DNA from: an uncultured Clostridia bacterium
GTDB lineage: Bacteria; Bacillota; Clostridia; TANB77; CAG-508
Direction of reading: 5' to 3'
Length of the DNA: 64,000 nt
Assembly: GCA_944389125.1 (NCBI GenBank)
Contig: CALXLF010000002.1
Location: 100,588-164,587 of the forward strand
Below are positions 52,155 through 61,008 of this stretch, piece by piece; the first letter of the stretch is position 1, and each line of letters starts with the position of its first letter. The notes under the pieces are model-generated. The model had not been told where the DNA came from and searched no databases. It saw only the letters and a list, made by a program, of their open reading frames with translations. Position numbers and translations under genes: made by a program.

Positions 52155-52534
52155 AAAATATAAAGCCACTTTTAATTTCATTAATTATAGTTATTATTAT
52201 ATTTATTTTGGATTTTATAACAGTAAATAATACTAAAAATACAGTTGAGTTTTTTAATGAAAAATTAGATGAAATTGATAACATTCTTTCTCAAGAAGAA
52301 GTTCCTATTGATAAAGCAGATGAGTTAGTGAAAGAATGGGAAAAGAAAAGTAAGTTAATGGCTTATTATTTAGAACATGATGAAATTGAAAAAATAGGAA
52401 ATGATATTACTTTGATTCAAAAGCAGGTTAATATTGAAGATATAGATGATGCTAGGCAATCAATATCTGAAACTAAATTCTTATTTTACCATTTACAAGA
52501 AAAACAAATTTTAAATATTGAAAATTTCTTTTAA
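52151..52534 (+). CDS. DUF4363 family protein
   Basis: A 127-residue protein with one N-terminal membrane helix (LLISLIIVIIIFILDFI) and a helical outer domain. It overlaps the last bases of the DUF421 gene (ATGA). DUF421 and DUF4363 are commonly adjacent and co-translated in sporulating Firmicutes. Function unknown. Confidence 0.82.
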   Translation: MKNIKPLLISLIIVIIIFILDFITVNNTKNTVEFFNEKLDEIDNILSQEEVPIDKADELVKEWEKKSKLMAYYLEHDEIEKIGNDITLIQKQVNIEDIDDARQSISETKFLFYHLQEKQILNIENFF

Positions 52535-52541
52535 ATAATAC

Positions 52542-52570
52542 TTGTATTTTTGGAAGATGTGTAATATAAT
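52542..52570 (+). promoter_or_regulatory. Sigma-A promoter of mreB
   Basis: TTGTAT at 52542-52547 and TATAAT at 52565-52570 with a 17-base spacer, 38 bases before the ATG. Confidence 0.7.
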
Positions 52571-52607
52571 CGTAACGAAAATGTAATATAGGAAAGGTTG
52601 GTAAAAG

Positions 52608-53609
52608 ATGTTTGGACAAGATATAGGTATTGATTTAGGAACTGCAACTGTAATTGCTTATGTTAAAGGAAAAGGAATTGTTTTAAGAGAACCATCAGTT
52701 GTGGCAGTAAATAATATTAGTGGAGAAGTTGTAGCAATTGGACATGAAGCAAGACGTATGCTTGGAAGAACACCTGGGAATATTGTGGCAACAAGACCTT
52801 TAAGAGATGGAGTTATTTCAGATTATACTGTTACTGAAAAAATGCTTAAATATTTTATAAATAAAGTTGGAGGAAAATTTTTATTTTCTCCTAGAATTAT
52901 GATTTGTATTCCATCTATAGTTACAGAAGTTGAGAAAAAAGCAGTTATTGATGCCGCTTCTAATGCAGGGGCAAGAAAAGTTTATTTAATTGAAGAACCA
53001 ATTGCAGCAGCAATTGGAGCAGGAATTGATATTTCTAAACCATGTGGAAATATGATAGTAGATATTGGTGGAGGAACAACAGATATAGCTGTTATTTCTC
53101 TTGGAGGATCAGTTGTTAGTACTTCAATAAAAGTTGCAGGAGATAAATTTGATGAATATATTGTAAAATATGTTAAGAAAAAACATAATGTTATTATTGG
53201 AGAAAGAACTGCAGAAGAATTAAAAGTTGGTATTGGTTGTGTTTATCCTAAAATTCAAGATATGGAAATGGATGTAAGAGGAAGAGATTTAAGCTCAGGT
53301 CTTCCAAAAACTATAACTATATATTCTAGTGAAATAATGGAAGCTTTAGAAGAACCAGCAATGATGATTGTAGATAGTGTTCATTCTGTTTTAGAAAGAA
53401 CACCACCAGAACTTGCAGCAGATATTAGTGATAAAGGAATTTATATGACAGGTGGAGGATGCTTAATAGATGGACTAGATAAATTATTGCAGGAAAAAAC
53501 TGGAATAAATGTAATGATTGCAGAAGATGCAATTTCATGTGTTGCAATAGGAACTGGAAAAGCTTTAGATAGTTTAGACATAATGGATAGAGTTAGTAGA
53601 AAAGGGTAA
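52608..53609 (+). CDS. mreB: MreB/Mbl-type actin homologue
   Basis: MreB filaments guide lateral wall synthesis in rod-shaped cells. The 333-residue protein starts MFGQDIGIDLGTATVIAYVK and has MIVDIGGGTTDIAVISLGG and IYMTGGGCLIDGLD, actin-fold phosphate and hinge motifs. It sits alone, not with mreC/mreD, so it could be Mbl or MreBH. AGGAAAGG precedes the ATG. No frame change despite many glycines. Confidence 0.93.
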   Translation: MFGQDIGIDLGTATVIAYVKGKGIVLREPSVVAVNNISGEVVAIGHEARRMLGRTPGNIVATRPLRDGVISDYTVTEKMLKYFINKVGGKFLFSPRIMICIPSIVTEVEKKAVIDAASNAGARKVYLIEEPIAAAIGAGIDISKPCGNMIVDIGGGTTDIAVISLGGSVVSTSIKVAGDKFDEYIVKYVKKKHNVIIGERTAEELKVGIGCVYPKIQDMEMDVRGRDLSSGLPKTITIYSSEIMEALEEPAMMIVDSVHSVLERTPPELAADISDKGIYMTGGGCLIDGLDKLLQEKTGINVMIAEDAISCVAIGTGKALDSLDIMDRVSRKG

Positions 53610-53634
53610 TAATTTTTAAATGTGATTTATTATA

Positions 53635-53669
53635 TAGCATAGTTATATTTTTTAACTATGCTAATTTTT
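53635..53669 (+). terminator. Terminator of mreB
   Basis: TAGCATAGTTA at 53635-53645 pairs with TAACTATGCTA at 53653-53663, then ATTTTTTAG. Confidence 0.87.
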
Positions 53670-53769
53670 TAGTTAAATTTTAATAGATTATTGAGAAAAA
53701 ATTAGTTTTGTGGTATAAGCAATATTAGAGACATAAAAAATAATTATAATTTGATTGGAGAAACAAAAG

Positions 53770-54219
53770 GTGGAAGATAATTATCCGAAAGCATATAAGG
53801 AAGTAATTGAAATATTGAATTTTGTTCCAAAAGAGAGTGTAGACAAAATACCAAAATCTTTAATAGATACTTTTAAATCTAAAATGGATAAAAACTATGT
53901 TTTTTTAGTGGATGTAAATAAAAAATTTGAAGATTTAGAGTTATTAAATGAAACAAAAGCAATTTTAGCTAATATTTTCAAAGATTGTTGGGCAACTCCA
54001 TATCAAAGGGAAAAAATAAAATCAAATGAAGAATTAGAAAGACAAAAAAATAATGAAGCTAAAAGGTTAAAATATAATTTAGATGATATTTTTAATAATA
54101 ATCAAGTAGAAAAAATAAATCAAATTCAAAATCATAATGAAAATATACCAACTGAAATGAAAAAAGAAAGATTTTATAAAAAAATTTTAGATTTTTTTAA
54201 GAAACTTTTTCATATATAA
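53770..54219 (+). CDS. Hypothetical protein of lineage-specific type (149 residues)
   Basis: The GTG start at 53770 (VEDNYPKAYKEVIEIL) has TTGGAG 10 bases upstream; a TTG at 53755 is possible but has no ribosome site. The N-terminal part (IPKSLIDTFKSKMDKNYVF, LLNETKAILANIFKDCWA) resembles an uncharacterised family common in AT-rich clostridia, as I recall it. The C terminus has an amphipathic FYKKILDFFKKLFHI like the genes at 4210 and 8743. Co-transcribed with 54237-55277. Confidence 0.65.
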   Translation: MEDNYPKAYKEVIEILNFVPKESVDKIPKSLIDTFKSKMDKNYVFLVDVNKKFEDLELLNETKAILANIFKDCWATPYQREKIKSNEELERQKNNEAKRLKYNLDDIFNNNQVEKINQIQNHNENIPTEMKKERFYKKILDFFKKLFHI

Positions 54220-54236
54220 ATAGATTGAGGTAAAAA

Positions 54237-55277
54237 ATGAATATTTATGAATTTAAAGAAATCAATAAAAGTGCTGAGAACCATAAAAATACAAGAGAAC
54301 AATTAAAAGATAAACAAAAAGAATATGCAAAAATTTTATCAGAATTTAGTCTTAAAAGTATTGAAAAAGCTTTTTCAGTATTAGAAGAAAGAAGAAAAAG
54401 AGTTAAGCAAAATTTAGAAAATACTAAATTTGATTTAGAAAATTTGGATGAAGAAACTAAAAGAATATTTGAACTAATGGAAAAATATAAGCAAGAGATA
54501 AAACAGATATTTATTAGTAATGGAGAATTTATTACTCACATTACTAGTGTTTCACCAGATAAAATGGTTGGAGGAAAAATAGTAAGATCAGTAAATAGAG
54601 CTGATAATTATGAGACTAGCAGAGGAGATTGGGTATTTGCATCTTCTAGTCCAATAGATGGGAAAAATCCATATATGGCTAGAGATTCACATGGAATGGT
54701 TTTAATTTATCCAAATATATATATTTATGGTGATGATAATATACAAATTAAACAAGATGAGCAAGGAAAAAATAGGGTATTATTAAAAAATCCTAATTAT
54801 ATTTATAAAATTAATCCAGCAGATTTTAGACCTGTAGTAACTTTAATGAGAGATAGTAGTGGAAAACCATTTTTTGAATTTTCAGAAGAGTGGATTTGTG
54901 ATAAAGATATTGATATAAATGATTCTAAAACTGTTTTAGGAGTACAAAAAGTTACAGATATTACAGAATTAATAGAGAATTTTCAGGTATTATGTGATGT
55001 AAATATTACAGGAGAGGCTATGAAAATAAGAAGCCTCTCTAGTAAAGAAGAAGCTATACAAATGTTATTTTCAGATATTAAAAATGGAAATTTAAGATAT
55101 ATAAATGGTGAAGCAAAAATAAATGTAAGTGAAATGATAGAAAATTCAAAATTAGAAAATGCTATTGGAAAAGCTACTATAGCAATATCAGTAAAGAAAA
55201 AAGATGAGGCAAAAAATAGAGAAAGAAGAGATGAGCAAGATTTGCAACAATCTATAAAAAGACTAGAAGAACATTAA
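54237..55277 (+). CDS. Hypothetical protein with N-terminal coiled coil (346 residues)
   Basis: I do not recognise this protein. Residues 1-95 form a long coiled coil, and 100-230 are a globular part with GDWVFASSSPIDGKNPYMARD and YPNIYIYGDD, which resemble no family I can name. The C terminus is Lys/Glu-rich and helical. It starts 17 bases after the 53770 gene with GAGGTAA upstream and ends with a strong terminator. Confidence 0.6.
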   Translation: MNIYEFKEINKSAENHKNTREQLKDKQKEYAKILSEFSLKSIEKAFSVLEERRKRVKQNLENTKFDLENLDEETKRIFELMEKYKQEIKQIFISNGEFITHITSVSPDKMVGGKIVRSVNRADNYETSRGDWVFASSSPIDGKNPYMARDSHGMVLIYPNIYIYGDDNIQIKQDEQGKNRVLLKNPNYIYKINPADFRPVVTLMRDSSGKPFFEFSEEWICDKDIDINDSKTVLGVQKVTDITELIENFQVLCDVNITGEAMKIRSLSSKEEAIQMLFSDIKNGNLRYINGEAKINVSEMIENSKLENAIGKATIAISVKKKDEAKNRERRDEQDLQQSIKRLEEH

Positions 55278-55283
55278 ATAAAA

Positions 55284-55326
55284 AAAGTAAGTCTATAAAA
55301 AAATTATTATAGACTTACTTTTTTTT
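55284..55326. terminator. Bidirectional terminator
   Basis: AGTAAGTCTATA at 55286-55297 pairs with TATAGACTTACT at 55308-55319, with an A tract before and T tract after. It ends 54237-55277 on the plus strand and 55315-55668 on the minus strand. Confidence 0.92.
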
Positions 55327-55668
55327 ACTTTTTTGTGGTGCTTCTTTCCAACGTAAAACTTTTATTGATTGATATTTATTTAAAATTTTCATATATTTTT
55401 GATATTCTTCTTCCCATAATTCATCAGGAACTTTGTCAAATGCGTCAAATACAGTTTCAGCTTCTTTTAAAAATAGAACTTGTTGCTGTGGCGAAATTTT
55501 CTCATAACGTTGTGCAAATGCATATAACTTATCTAAAGTATCGTTTGCTTTGATAAAAGTCCAAAAGTCATTTACCTTCATACCTGCCATTTTTATCTGA
55601 TAAACAGCTATGAAAAGCAAAACTAAAATTACAAACCCCATTATGAAAACTATTGCTAAAAATTCCAC
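55315..55668 (-). CDS. Small membrane-anchored hypothetical protein (117 residues)
   Basis: A minus-strand gene of 117 residues with an N-terminal helix (FLAIVFIMGFVILVLLFIAVY), a soluble helical middle and a basic C terminus ending KKSKKK. ATG at 55668 with AGAGGAT upstream. No family recognised. It shares a terminator with the convergent gene. Confidence 0.65.
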   Translation of the reverse strand: MEFLAIVFIMGFVILVLLFIAVYQIKMAGMKVNDFWTFIKANDTLDKLYAFAQRYEKISPQQQVLFLKEAETVFDAFDKVPDELWEEEYQKYMKILNKYQSIKVLRWKEAPQKSKKK

Positions 55669-55758
55669 TTTTAAATCCTCTTTCTTTTGTTTCTCAAAAA
55701 TTTACAATTAGAATTATAGCATATAGTTATTTTTTGTTCAATAGTTTTTGAAAATTGA

Positions 55759-55786
55759 TTGACAATATAATCTATCAAGTGATAAT
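55759..55786 (+). promoter_or_regulatory. Promoter of pyrH
   Basis: TTGACA at 55759-55764 and GATAAT at 55781-55786 with a 16-base spacer, 36 bases before the ATG. Confidence 0.65.
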
Positions 55787-55821
55787 ATATGTTAAGAAAA
55801 AATTTTTGGAGGAATTTTGAA

Positions 55822-56557
55822 ATGAAATATAAGAGAATTTTGCTAAAAGTTAGTGGAGGTGCTTTATCTGGTGATAAAGATTTTGGATTTGATAAGGCGT
55901 CATTAGACAGAATTACAGATGAAATTATTAAAGCAAGTAAAGCTGGAATTGAAGTAGCAGTTTTAGTTGGGCGGAGGAAATATTTTTAGAGGAAAAACAG
56001 CAGATGAATGGAATATTGAAAGAGCTGAAGCAGATAATATAGGCATGATGGCAACTGTAATTAATAGCTTGATTTTAAGAGGAGCGTTAGTTTCTAAAGG
56101 AGCACATGATTTAAGAGTTATGACACCAATCCCAATGGATACAATAGCAGAACCATATATAAGATTACGTGCACTTCGTCATTTAGAAAAAGGAAAAATA
56201 ATTGTTTTAGGTGGAGGAATTGGAGAACCATTTGTAACTACAGATTATGCATCACTTCAAAGAGCAATAGAGGTAAGAGCAGATGTAGTGTTAATGGCAA
56301 AACAAGGAACAGATGGAGTTTATACAGATAATCCAAATGTAAATCCAAATTGTAAACGTTATAAATCTTTAACTTATGATGAAGCAATTTCAAAAGATTT
56401 GAAGGTAGTCGATGGTTCTGCTTTTATTTTAGCAAAAGAATATAAAATGCCAATGTATATTTTTGATTTTAATCAAAAAAATTCTATTTTAGATATATGT
56501 GAAGGTAAAAATATTGGAACATATGTCGGAGATGATTGTGAAATTGAAATGTACTAA
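55822..56557 (+). CDS. pyrH: UMP kinase PyrH, one +1 frame change
   Basis: PyrH phosphorylates UMP to UDP and is essential in most bacteria. The start is the ATG at 55822 (MKYKRILLKVSGG) with TTGGAGGAA upstream. The frame breaks after residue 50 at GGG-C-GGA (C at 55972), giving EVAVLVG-G-GNIFRGKTADEW, the conserved GGGN-IxRG of the UMP kinase family. The zero frame meets a TAG four codons after CGG. The remaining protein has the TDNPNVNP and AKQGTDGVYT motifs intact. The joined length is about 244 residues, normal. It stands alone, separated from rpsB-tsf. Confidence 0.95.
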
Positions 56558-56560
56558 TAT

Positions 56561-56597
56561 AAAAAGAAAAGTCTATAAAGAAGGCTTTTCTTTTTTA
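56561..56597 (+). terminator. Terminator of pyrH
   Basis: AAAAAGAAAAGTCT at 56561-56574 pairs with AGGCTTTTCTTTTTT at 56582-56596 (one G-T pair), with a terminal T tract. Confidence 0.82.
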
Positions 56598-56644
56598 TCT
56601 ATTTATGATATATAAAAGATATTATAATAAAAAGAGGTGTAGAT

Positions 56645-57013
56645 ATGAGTGAAGAGAAAAAAGAAGATATAAAAGTATCAGATATGATGAAAATGCAAAT
56701 GGAATTATGGGAATTAAATAAAGATAATTGGTCTCCAATGGAAGCAAAATATGGTAGAAACTTTTTACTTTGGATGATAGAAGAAATGGGAGAAGTTATA
56801 TCTATTATAAAGAAAAAAGGCGATCAAGAGATCATGGAAAATAAAGAAGTAAGAAAAGCTTTTGTCGAAGAAATGAGTGATGTATTAATGTATTATACAG
56901 AAACTTTATTAAGATATAATATTTCAGCAGATGAAATATCAAAAGCATATATTGAAAAACATAATAAGAATATGAAAAGAAATTATAAAGAAGATTGGAA
57001 AAAAAGTAAATAA
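56645..57013 (+). CDS. MazG-like nucleotide pyrophosphohydrolase
   Basis: A 122-residue all-helical NTP pyrophosphohydrolase domain with the magnesium-binding pattern EExGE (WMIEEMGEV near residue 41) and ExSD (VEEMSDVLMYY near 78). It hydrolyses nucleoside triphosphates, often as house-cleaning. ATG with AAAGAGGTG upstream. No frame change. Confidence 0.85.
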   Translation: MSEEKKEDIKVSDMMKMQMELWELNKDNWSPMEAKYGRNFLLWMIEEMGEVISIIKKKGDQEIMENKEVRKAFVEEMSDVLMYYTETLLRYNISADEISKAYIEKHNKNMKRNYKEDWKKSK

Positions 57014-57120
57014 AATTGGGATATAATAAAGAGAAAACAGTATACTGACTGTTTCCTCGATATATTTATATTATAATTTTGTTGGTTTATATTATCATTA
57101 AAAGTATTTTTTTAAGTTGT

Positions 57121-57699
57121 TTATTGTCTAGCTGATAAAAATTCTTCTTTAGAGATTCCAAATAAATTTAGAGCCTCTTTTAATACTTCTGTTTTATTTT
57201 TTCCAGTACTTGCATAAGAATTTTTAAAATCTGATTTTGGAATTCCATAGATATTATTTGGTCCATTAAGTATTAAAGAATCTCCAGCTTCTATTTTCAT
57301 CTTTTTTCCCCAAGGAGCTTTAAATTCTATGTGTTCATAGATAGGAGTTGATAATACAGGTTCTCCTTTTGGTTTATATTGATCAGGATTTTTTGGGTCA
57401 ATTTCGTAATTATCTTTAAATTCGGAATCTTCAACTATATATTCCTCTCCATTAGGATCTGTAACAACCCAGCCCGGTTTTCTTGTCTTTTCATCTAATT
57501 TTACAATATTTCTGGTTTCTTCTAAGCCATTATCATTCCAAGTAATAACTTCTTCACCTAATATTCCTCGTCTTGCAAATATTCTAGCTGATTTTACAAC
57601 TTCGTCAACTGATAATTTTCCTGATTTTATACCTTCTTTTACGTATTCTTCAATATTATCAATTTTTTTAAAATGTTTTTTAAATTCTTCAATTGACAT
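57121..57699 (-). CDS. Hypothetical protein (192 residues)
   Basis: Minus-strand protein with a helical N terminus (FKKHFKKIDNIEEYVKEG), then a beta-rich middle with TRKPGWVVTDPNGEEYIVED and KAPWGKKMKIEAGDSLIL. I do not recognise a family. ATG at 57699 with AGGAGAGG upstream. Codon style is native. The CGG in AAA-CCG-GGC is out of frame. Confidence 0.65.
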   Translation of the reverse strand: MSIEEFKKHFKKIDNIEEYVKEGIKSGKLSVDEVVKSARIFARRGILGEEVITWNDNGLEETRNIVKLDEKTRKPGWVVTDPNGEEYIVEDSEFKDNYEIDPKNPDQYKPKGEPVLSTPIYEHIEFKAPWGKKMKIEAGDSLILNGPNNIYGIPKSDFKNSYASTGKNKTEVLKEALNLFGISKEEFLSARQ

Positions 57700-57961
57700 T
57701 TTAATCCTCTCCTTTCATACATATTATACACTATAAAAAAGAAATAAATAATAAAATTTTTTAAAATAATTTATTATAAAAAACACTTAAAAAGAAAATA
57801 CGAATCATTATGTTATTTTTAGATTATCAATAAATATTTAAATTAAAATTAAAAAATGAAAATTATTAAGTAAATTGGCAGAATTAATACATAGTTCTAA
57901 TTAACTTTTTAGTCGAATACACTTTAGAAGAAAATGTATTTGGCTAGGAGGTTTTTTCTTT

Positions 57962-58240
57962 ATGAAAGGAACATCTATTGAAGAACGTGCAGTAAATTTG
58001 GCACATTATATAATAGATACAAAAGATACAGTAAGAGGAGCTGCTGCAAAATTTGGAGTAAGTAAAAGTACAGTACATAAAGATGTGAGTCAAAGATTAG
58101 TAAATATTAATTATGCATTAGCTTTAGAAGTTAGGAAGATTTTGGATGAAAATAAAGCTGAAAGGCATTTAAGAGGTGGGATGGCGACAAAGTTAAAATA
58201 TAAAAAAGAAAAAAGTAACAAAAAAGAAAAAAGTTTGTAA
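57962..58240 (+). CDS. spoIIID: SpoIIID, mother-cell sporulation transcription factor
   Basis: SpoIIID adjusts the SigE regulon and helps switch on SigK. The 92-residue protein has the helix-turn-helix DTVRGAAAKFGVSKSTVHKDVSQRL and the basic C terminus (LRGGMATKLKYKKEK), both typical. TAGGAGG precedes the ATG at 57962. No frame change. Confidence 0.97.
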   Translation: MKGTSIEERAVNLAHYIIDTKDTVRGAAAKFGVSKSTVHKDVSQRLVNINYALALEVRKILDENKAERHLRGGMATKLKYKKEKSNKKEKSL

Positions 58241-58321
58241 CACAAATGAAAAATGAAGTGGATAAACCCTACAAGCATTGAAAACACTAAAATATAAACG
58301 TTTAATAGTAAAAATAACGTT

Positions 58322-58350
58322 TTGACAATCAAGACCTGCTGTGCTATATT
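58322..58350 (+). promoter_or_regulatory. Strong sigma-A promoter of veg
   Basis: TTGACA at 58322-58327 and TATATT at 58345-58350 with an ideal 17-base spacer. The veg promoter is one of the strongest sigma-A promoters in Bacillus, which fits. Confidence 0.8.
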
Positions 58351-58442
58351 TCTAGTGTAGAAATTATATTTTTAATTTCTACAGGATGTTTTTGTAAGTT
58401 AAACAAAGGCAAAATATTTATAGGTAAGTAGGTGATTATATT

Positions 58443-58745
58443 TTGGGAATTTACAAATCAGAAATTGTTAATTTAAGAAAAAATATAGGAGATAATATTG
58501 GTCAAAGAATAATTATTAAAGAGTCACCTGGTAAAAGGAGTAAACCTCTTGAAAAATCAGCAATAATCGAAAATACATACAAAGATTATTTTAGAGTTAA
58601 ATTTGAAGAAGCTGATAGAGTAGGTTCTTATAATTATACAGATTTATTTACAAGACAAATTGAAGTAAAAATTGATAATGGAAATGGTTTTGAACCATTA
58701 ATTGAACCACAAATTGAAATAAAAAGAAGAAAAACAGCTGTATAA
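58443..58745 (+). CDS. veg: Veg family protein
   Basis: Veg is a small protein linked to biofilm and growth in Bacillus. The 100-residue product has GQRIIIKESPGKRSKPLEKSA and the SYNYTDLFTRQIEV ending of the family. The start is a TTG with TAGGTGA upstream. No frame change. Followed by a hairpin that doubles as the sipL leader. Confidence 0.85.
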   Translation: MGIYKSEIVNLRKNIGDNIGQRIIIKESPGKRSKPLEKSAIIENTYKDYFRVKFEEADRVGSYNYTDLFTRQIEVKIDNGNGFEPLIEPQIEIKRRKTAV

Positions 58746-58770
58746 AATTTAAAAAAAAGGAATTATTTGG

Positions 58771-58817
58771 AAAATCCTCCATATAAATGTAGTAAAAGCA
58801 TTTAAGGAGGATTTTTT
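58771..58817 (+). promoter_or_regulatory. Terminator-like hairpin that contains the sipL ribosome site
   Basis: AAAATCCTCC at 58771-58780 pairs with GGAGGATTTT at 58806-58815, followed by more T. GGAGG in the 3' arm is the Shine-Dalgarno sequence of sipL (ATG at 58820). The structure can end the veg transcript and can also hide the sipL ribosome site in read-through RNA. Confidence 0.75.
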
Positions 58818-58819
58818 TT

Positions 58820-60265
58820 ATGGAGACTATAGATGTAAATAGAAAAGTTTTGAGTAATAGTAAAGATTTGGAGATTACAAATGAAGTTATTGTTCCAGAT
58901 GTAAAGCCTGATATAGTAAATATTATTGATACAAATGGATTAGTTTATATAAATAGGCAAGAGATTTCAAATGGTAGTTTTAAACTTGAAGGTAATACAG
59001 ATGCAACAATTATTTATTTATCAGGTGAAGGAGATACAAGAACTATTAGGGCTAATCTAGAATTCAGTTTTAAACAAGAAAGTGTGGAAATTAAAGAAAA
59101 TTGTTTGATTAAATATGATACTCAAATTATAGAATTAAATTCAAAAATGCTAAATGAAAGAAAAGTTGTTATAACAGCAAAATTAAAGATTAGATATGGT
59201 GTTTATGAAAAGAATAGTGTTAAATTTTATAATGATTTTGATAATATTGAAGGACTTCAAAAACAAGAAGAGGTTTTAAATTTAAATTCTGTAATAGGCT
59301 ATGGAACTGCTAAAGCAACAATAGATGAAAAGATAAATGTAGATGGTTTAGATATAATAAGTGAAATTTTAAAGGTTGATGTTAATATCTCCAATATTGA
59401 AAGTAAAATGAGTTATAATAAAATTTTAGCAAAAGGAGAAGCTAATATTTGTATACTTTATTTGACAGAAGATGGAAGAATTGGAAAAGCAAGTGGAGAT
59501 TTTCCTGTTATGAGTTTCATTGAAATTCCAAATGTTAAAGAAGACAATATCTGTGAATTAGATTATAAGATGCAAAATATAGTTTTAAAAATTAACAATA
59601 ATGATGATCATTCTTTTTCATGTCAAGCAGAATTTGAAATTCAAGCTCAAGTGTTTGAGAAAAAGACAGTAAATATAGTGAAAGATTTATATTCCTTAAA
59701 AAGCGATTTAGAGTATACACAAAGTGATATAGAACTTGAACTTTTTGATAATGTAGAAAGTGAAATTATTAAAATAGATGAAAAATTTGAAATTAATGAT
59801 ATAAAAAATGTTTTAGATGTAGATATTAAAATAGATATTTCAAATATTAATTCACCAGTTGCAAAACTTAAAATTTATTCAGAATCTACTCAAAAAGGTG
59901 GATTAATTGTAAAAGAATTTGATGTTCCTATTATGGCAAAATTTGAGAGTGAAAAAAATTATCAAGTAAATATTAAATCTAAAGAATTTAGTTTAGATAT
60001 AAATAATGTTGTAGTTCAAGCTCAAATTGAAGTAAAACAGGAAAGCAGTTCTTTTAGAAAAATTTCAATGATACAAGATGTTAAAGTAAAAGAAAGTAAT
60101 AATAAAGATGATTATAGTGTAATAGTATATTTTGTTAAGCCAAATGATACAATTTGGAAAATTGCAAAAAAATTTAAAGTGAGTCAAGATACTATTCTAA
60201 AAATTAATGATTTGGAGAATCCGGATTTAATTTATCCAGGAGATAAGCTTTATGTCCTTAAATAA
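58820..60265 (+). CDS. sipL: SipL-like spore coat morphogenetic protein (DUF3794 plus LysM)
   Basis: SipL binds SpoIVA to encase the forespore with coat in Clostridia; it replaces SpoVID. The 481-residue protein starts METIDVNRKVLSNSKDL and has repeated DUF3794-type beta domains (for example DVKPDIVNII near residue 27, IIDEKFEINDIK near 325), then a C-terminal LysM domain (VKPNDTIWKIAKKFKVSQDT). The start is unusual because its ribosome site is inside a hairpin. It overlaps yunB by 14 bases. Confidence 0.9.
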   Translation: METIDVNRKVLSNSKDLEITNEVIVPDVKPDIVNIIDTNGLVYINRQEISNGSFKLEGNTDATIIYLSGEGDTRTIRANLEFSFKQESVEIKENCLIKYDTQIIELNSKMLNERKVVITAKLKIRYGVYEKNSVKFYNDFDNIEGLQKQEEVLNLNSVIGYGTAKATIDEKINVDGLDIISEILKVDVNISNIESKMSYNKILAKGEANICILYLTEDGRIGKASGDFPVMSFIEIPNVKEDNICELDYKMQNIVLKINNNDDHSFSCQAEFEIQAQVFEKKTVNIVKDLYSLKSDLEYTQSDIELELFDNVESEIIKIDEKFEINDIKNVLDVDIKIDISNINSPVAKLKIYSESTQKGGLIVKEFDVPIMAKFESEKNYQVNIKSKEFSLDINNVVVQAQIEVKQESSSFRKISMIQDVKVKESNNKDDYSVIVYFVKPNDTIWKIAKKFKVSQDTILKINDLENPDLIYPGDKLYVLK

Positions 60266-60960
60266 AATCTATTCAAGACCAAGAATAAGATTTCCCAAAA
60301 ATAGATTTAAGCCCAAAAGTAAGAAACAAAAGATAAAAGCTTTAATTTTATGGATTCTTATAATATTTTTTATAATTTTAATTATTATTTTTAGAGCAGC
60401 ATACCCAATATTTATAAAAAGCTGTGAAACAGAAGCTTCAAGTGCTGCTGTTAGTATATTAAATGATGAAGTAAATAAAGCAATGGTTTCTTATAATTAT
60501 GATGATTTAGTAAATATTGTAAAAACTTCAGATGGAAAAGTTTCTTATATAGAAGCTAAAGTTAGACCTTTAAATCAGCTTGTGACTGAAATTACAAACA
60601 ATATTCAAGATAGAATTAATAATATGGAAAACATAACTGTTACATTAAATTTCGGTAGTATTTCAGGTATAAGTTCTTTAGCTTTAATTAGTCCAAGTAT
60701 AGATGTAAAAATGGAAAGTTCAGGAAGAATAGAAACAGAGATTGAATCAAATTTCGAGTCAGTTCGGGATTAATCAAACATTACATAGAATTTATCTTAA
60801 GTTAAAATGTAAAGCATCAATTTTGACTCCATTTCAATCAGTTTCTAAAACAATAGAAAGTGAGATTTTACTTACAGAAACAGTAATAGTAGGAGAGGTG
60901 CCAGAAACTTACTATTTTTATGATAATTTGGGGTTTGAAGATATATTAGATACAAATTAA
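60252..60960 (+). CDS. yunB: YunB-like sporulation protein, one +1 frame change
   Basis: YunB is a SigE-controlled sporulation protein of unknown mechanism. The joined protein has about 235 residues, with one N-terminal helix (ALILWILIIFFIILIIIFRAA). The frame breaks after residue 171 at GTT-C-GGG (C at 60765), giving FESV-G-INQTLHRIYLKL, which matches the family's GxNQTLHxI motif. It continues intact with PETYYFYD to 60960. It overlaps the sipL end by 14 bases and so may be translationally coupled. Confidence 0.88.
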
Positions 60961-60970
60961 AAATTTATAG

Positions 60971-61008
60971 AAAAAAATATAGGAAAATTAAATTACCTAT
61001 ATTTTTTT
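60971..61008. terminator. Terminator shared by yunB and the minus-strand gene
   Basis: AAAAAAATATAGG at 60971-60983 pairs with CCTATATTTTTTT at 60996-61008. Its 3' arm overlaps the stop codon of the 61007-61965 gene. Confidence 0.75.

Noticed and set aside
57032..57060. Hairpin after the MazG-like gene as a terminator
   Set aside because: GAGAAAACAG pairs with CTGTTTCCTC, but it lacks a T tract, so I did not call it.
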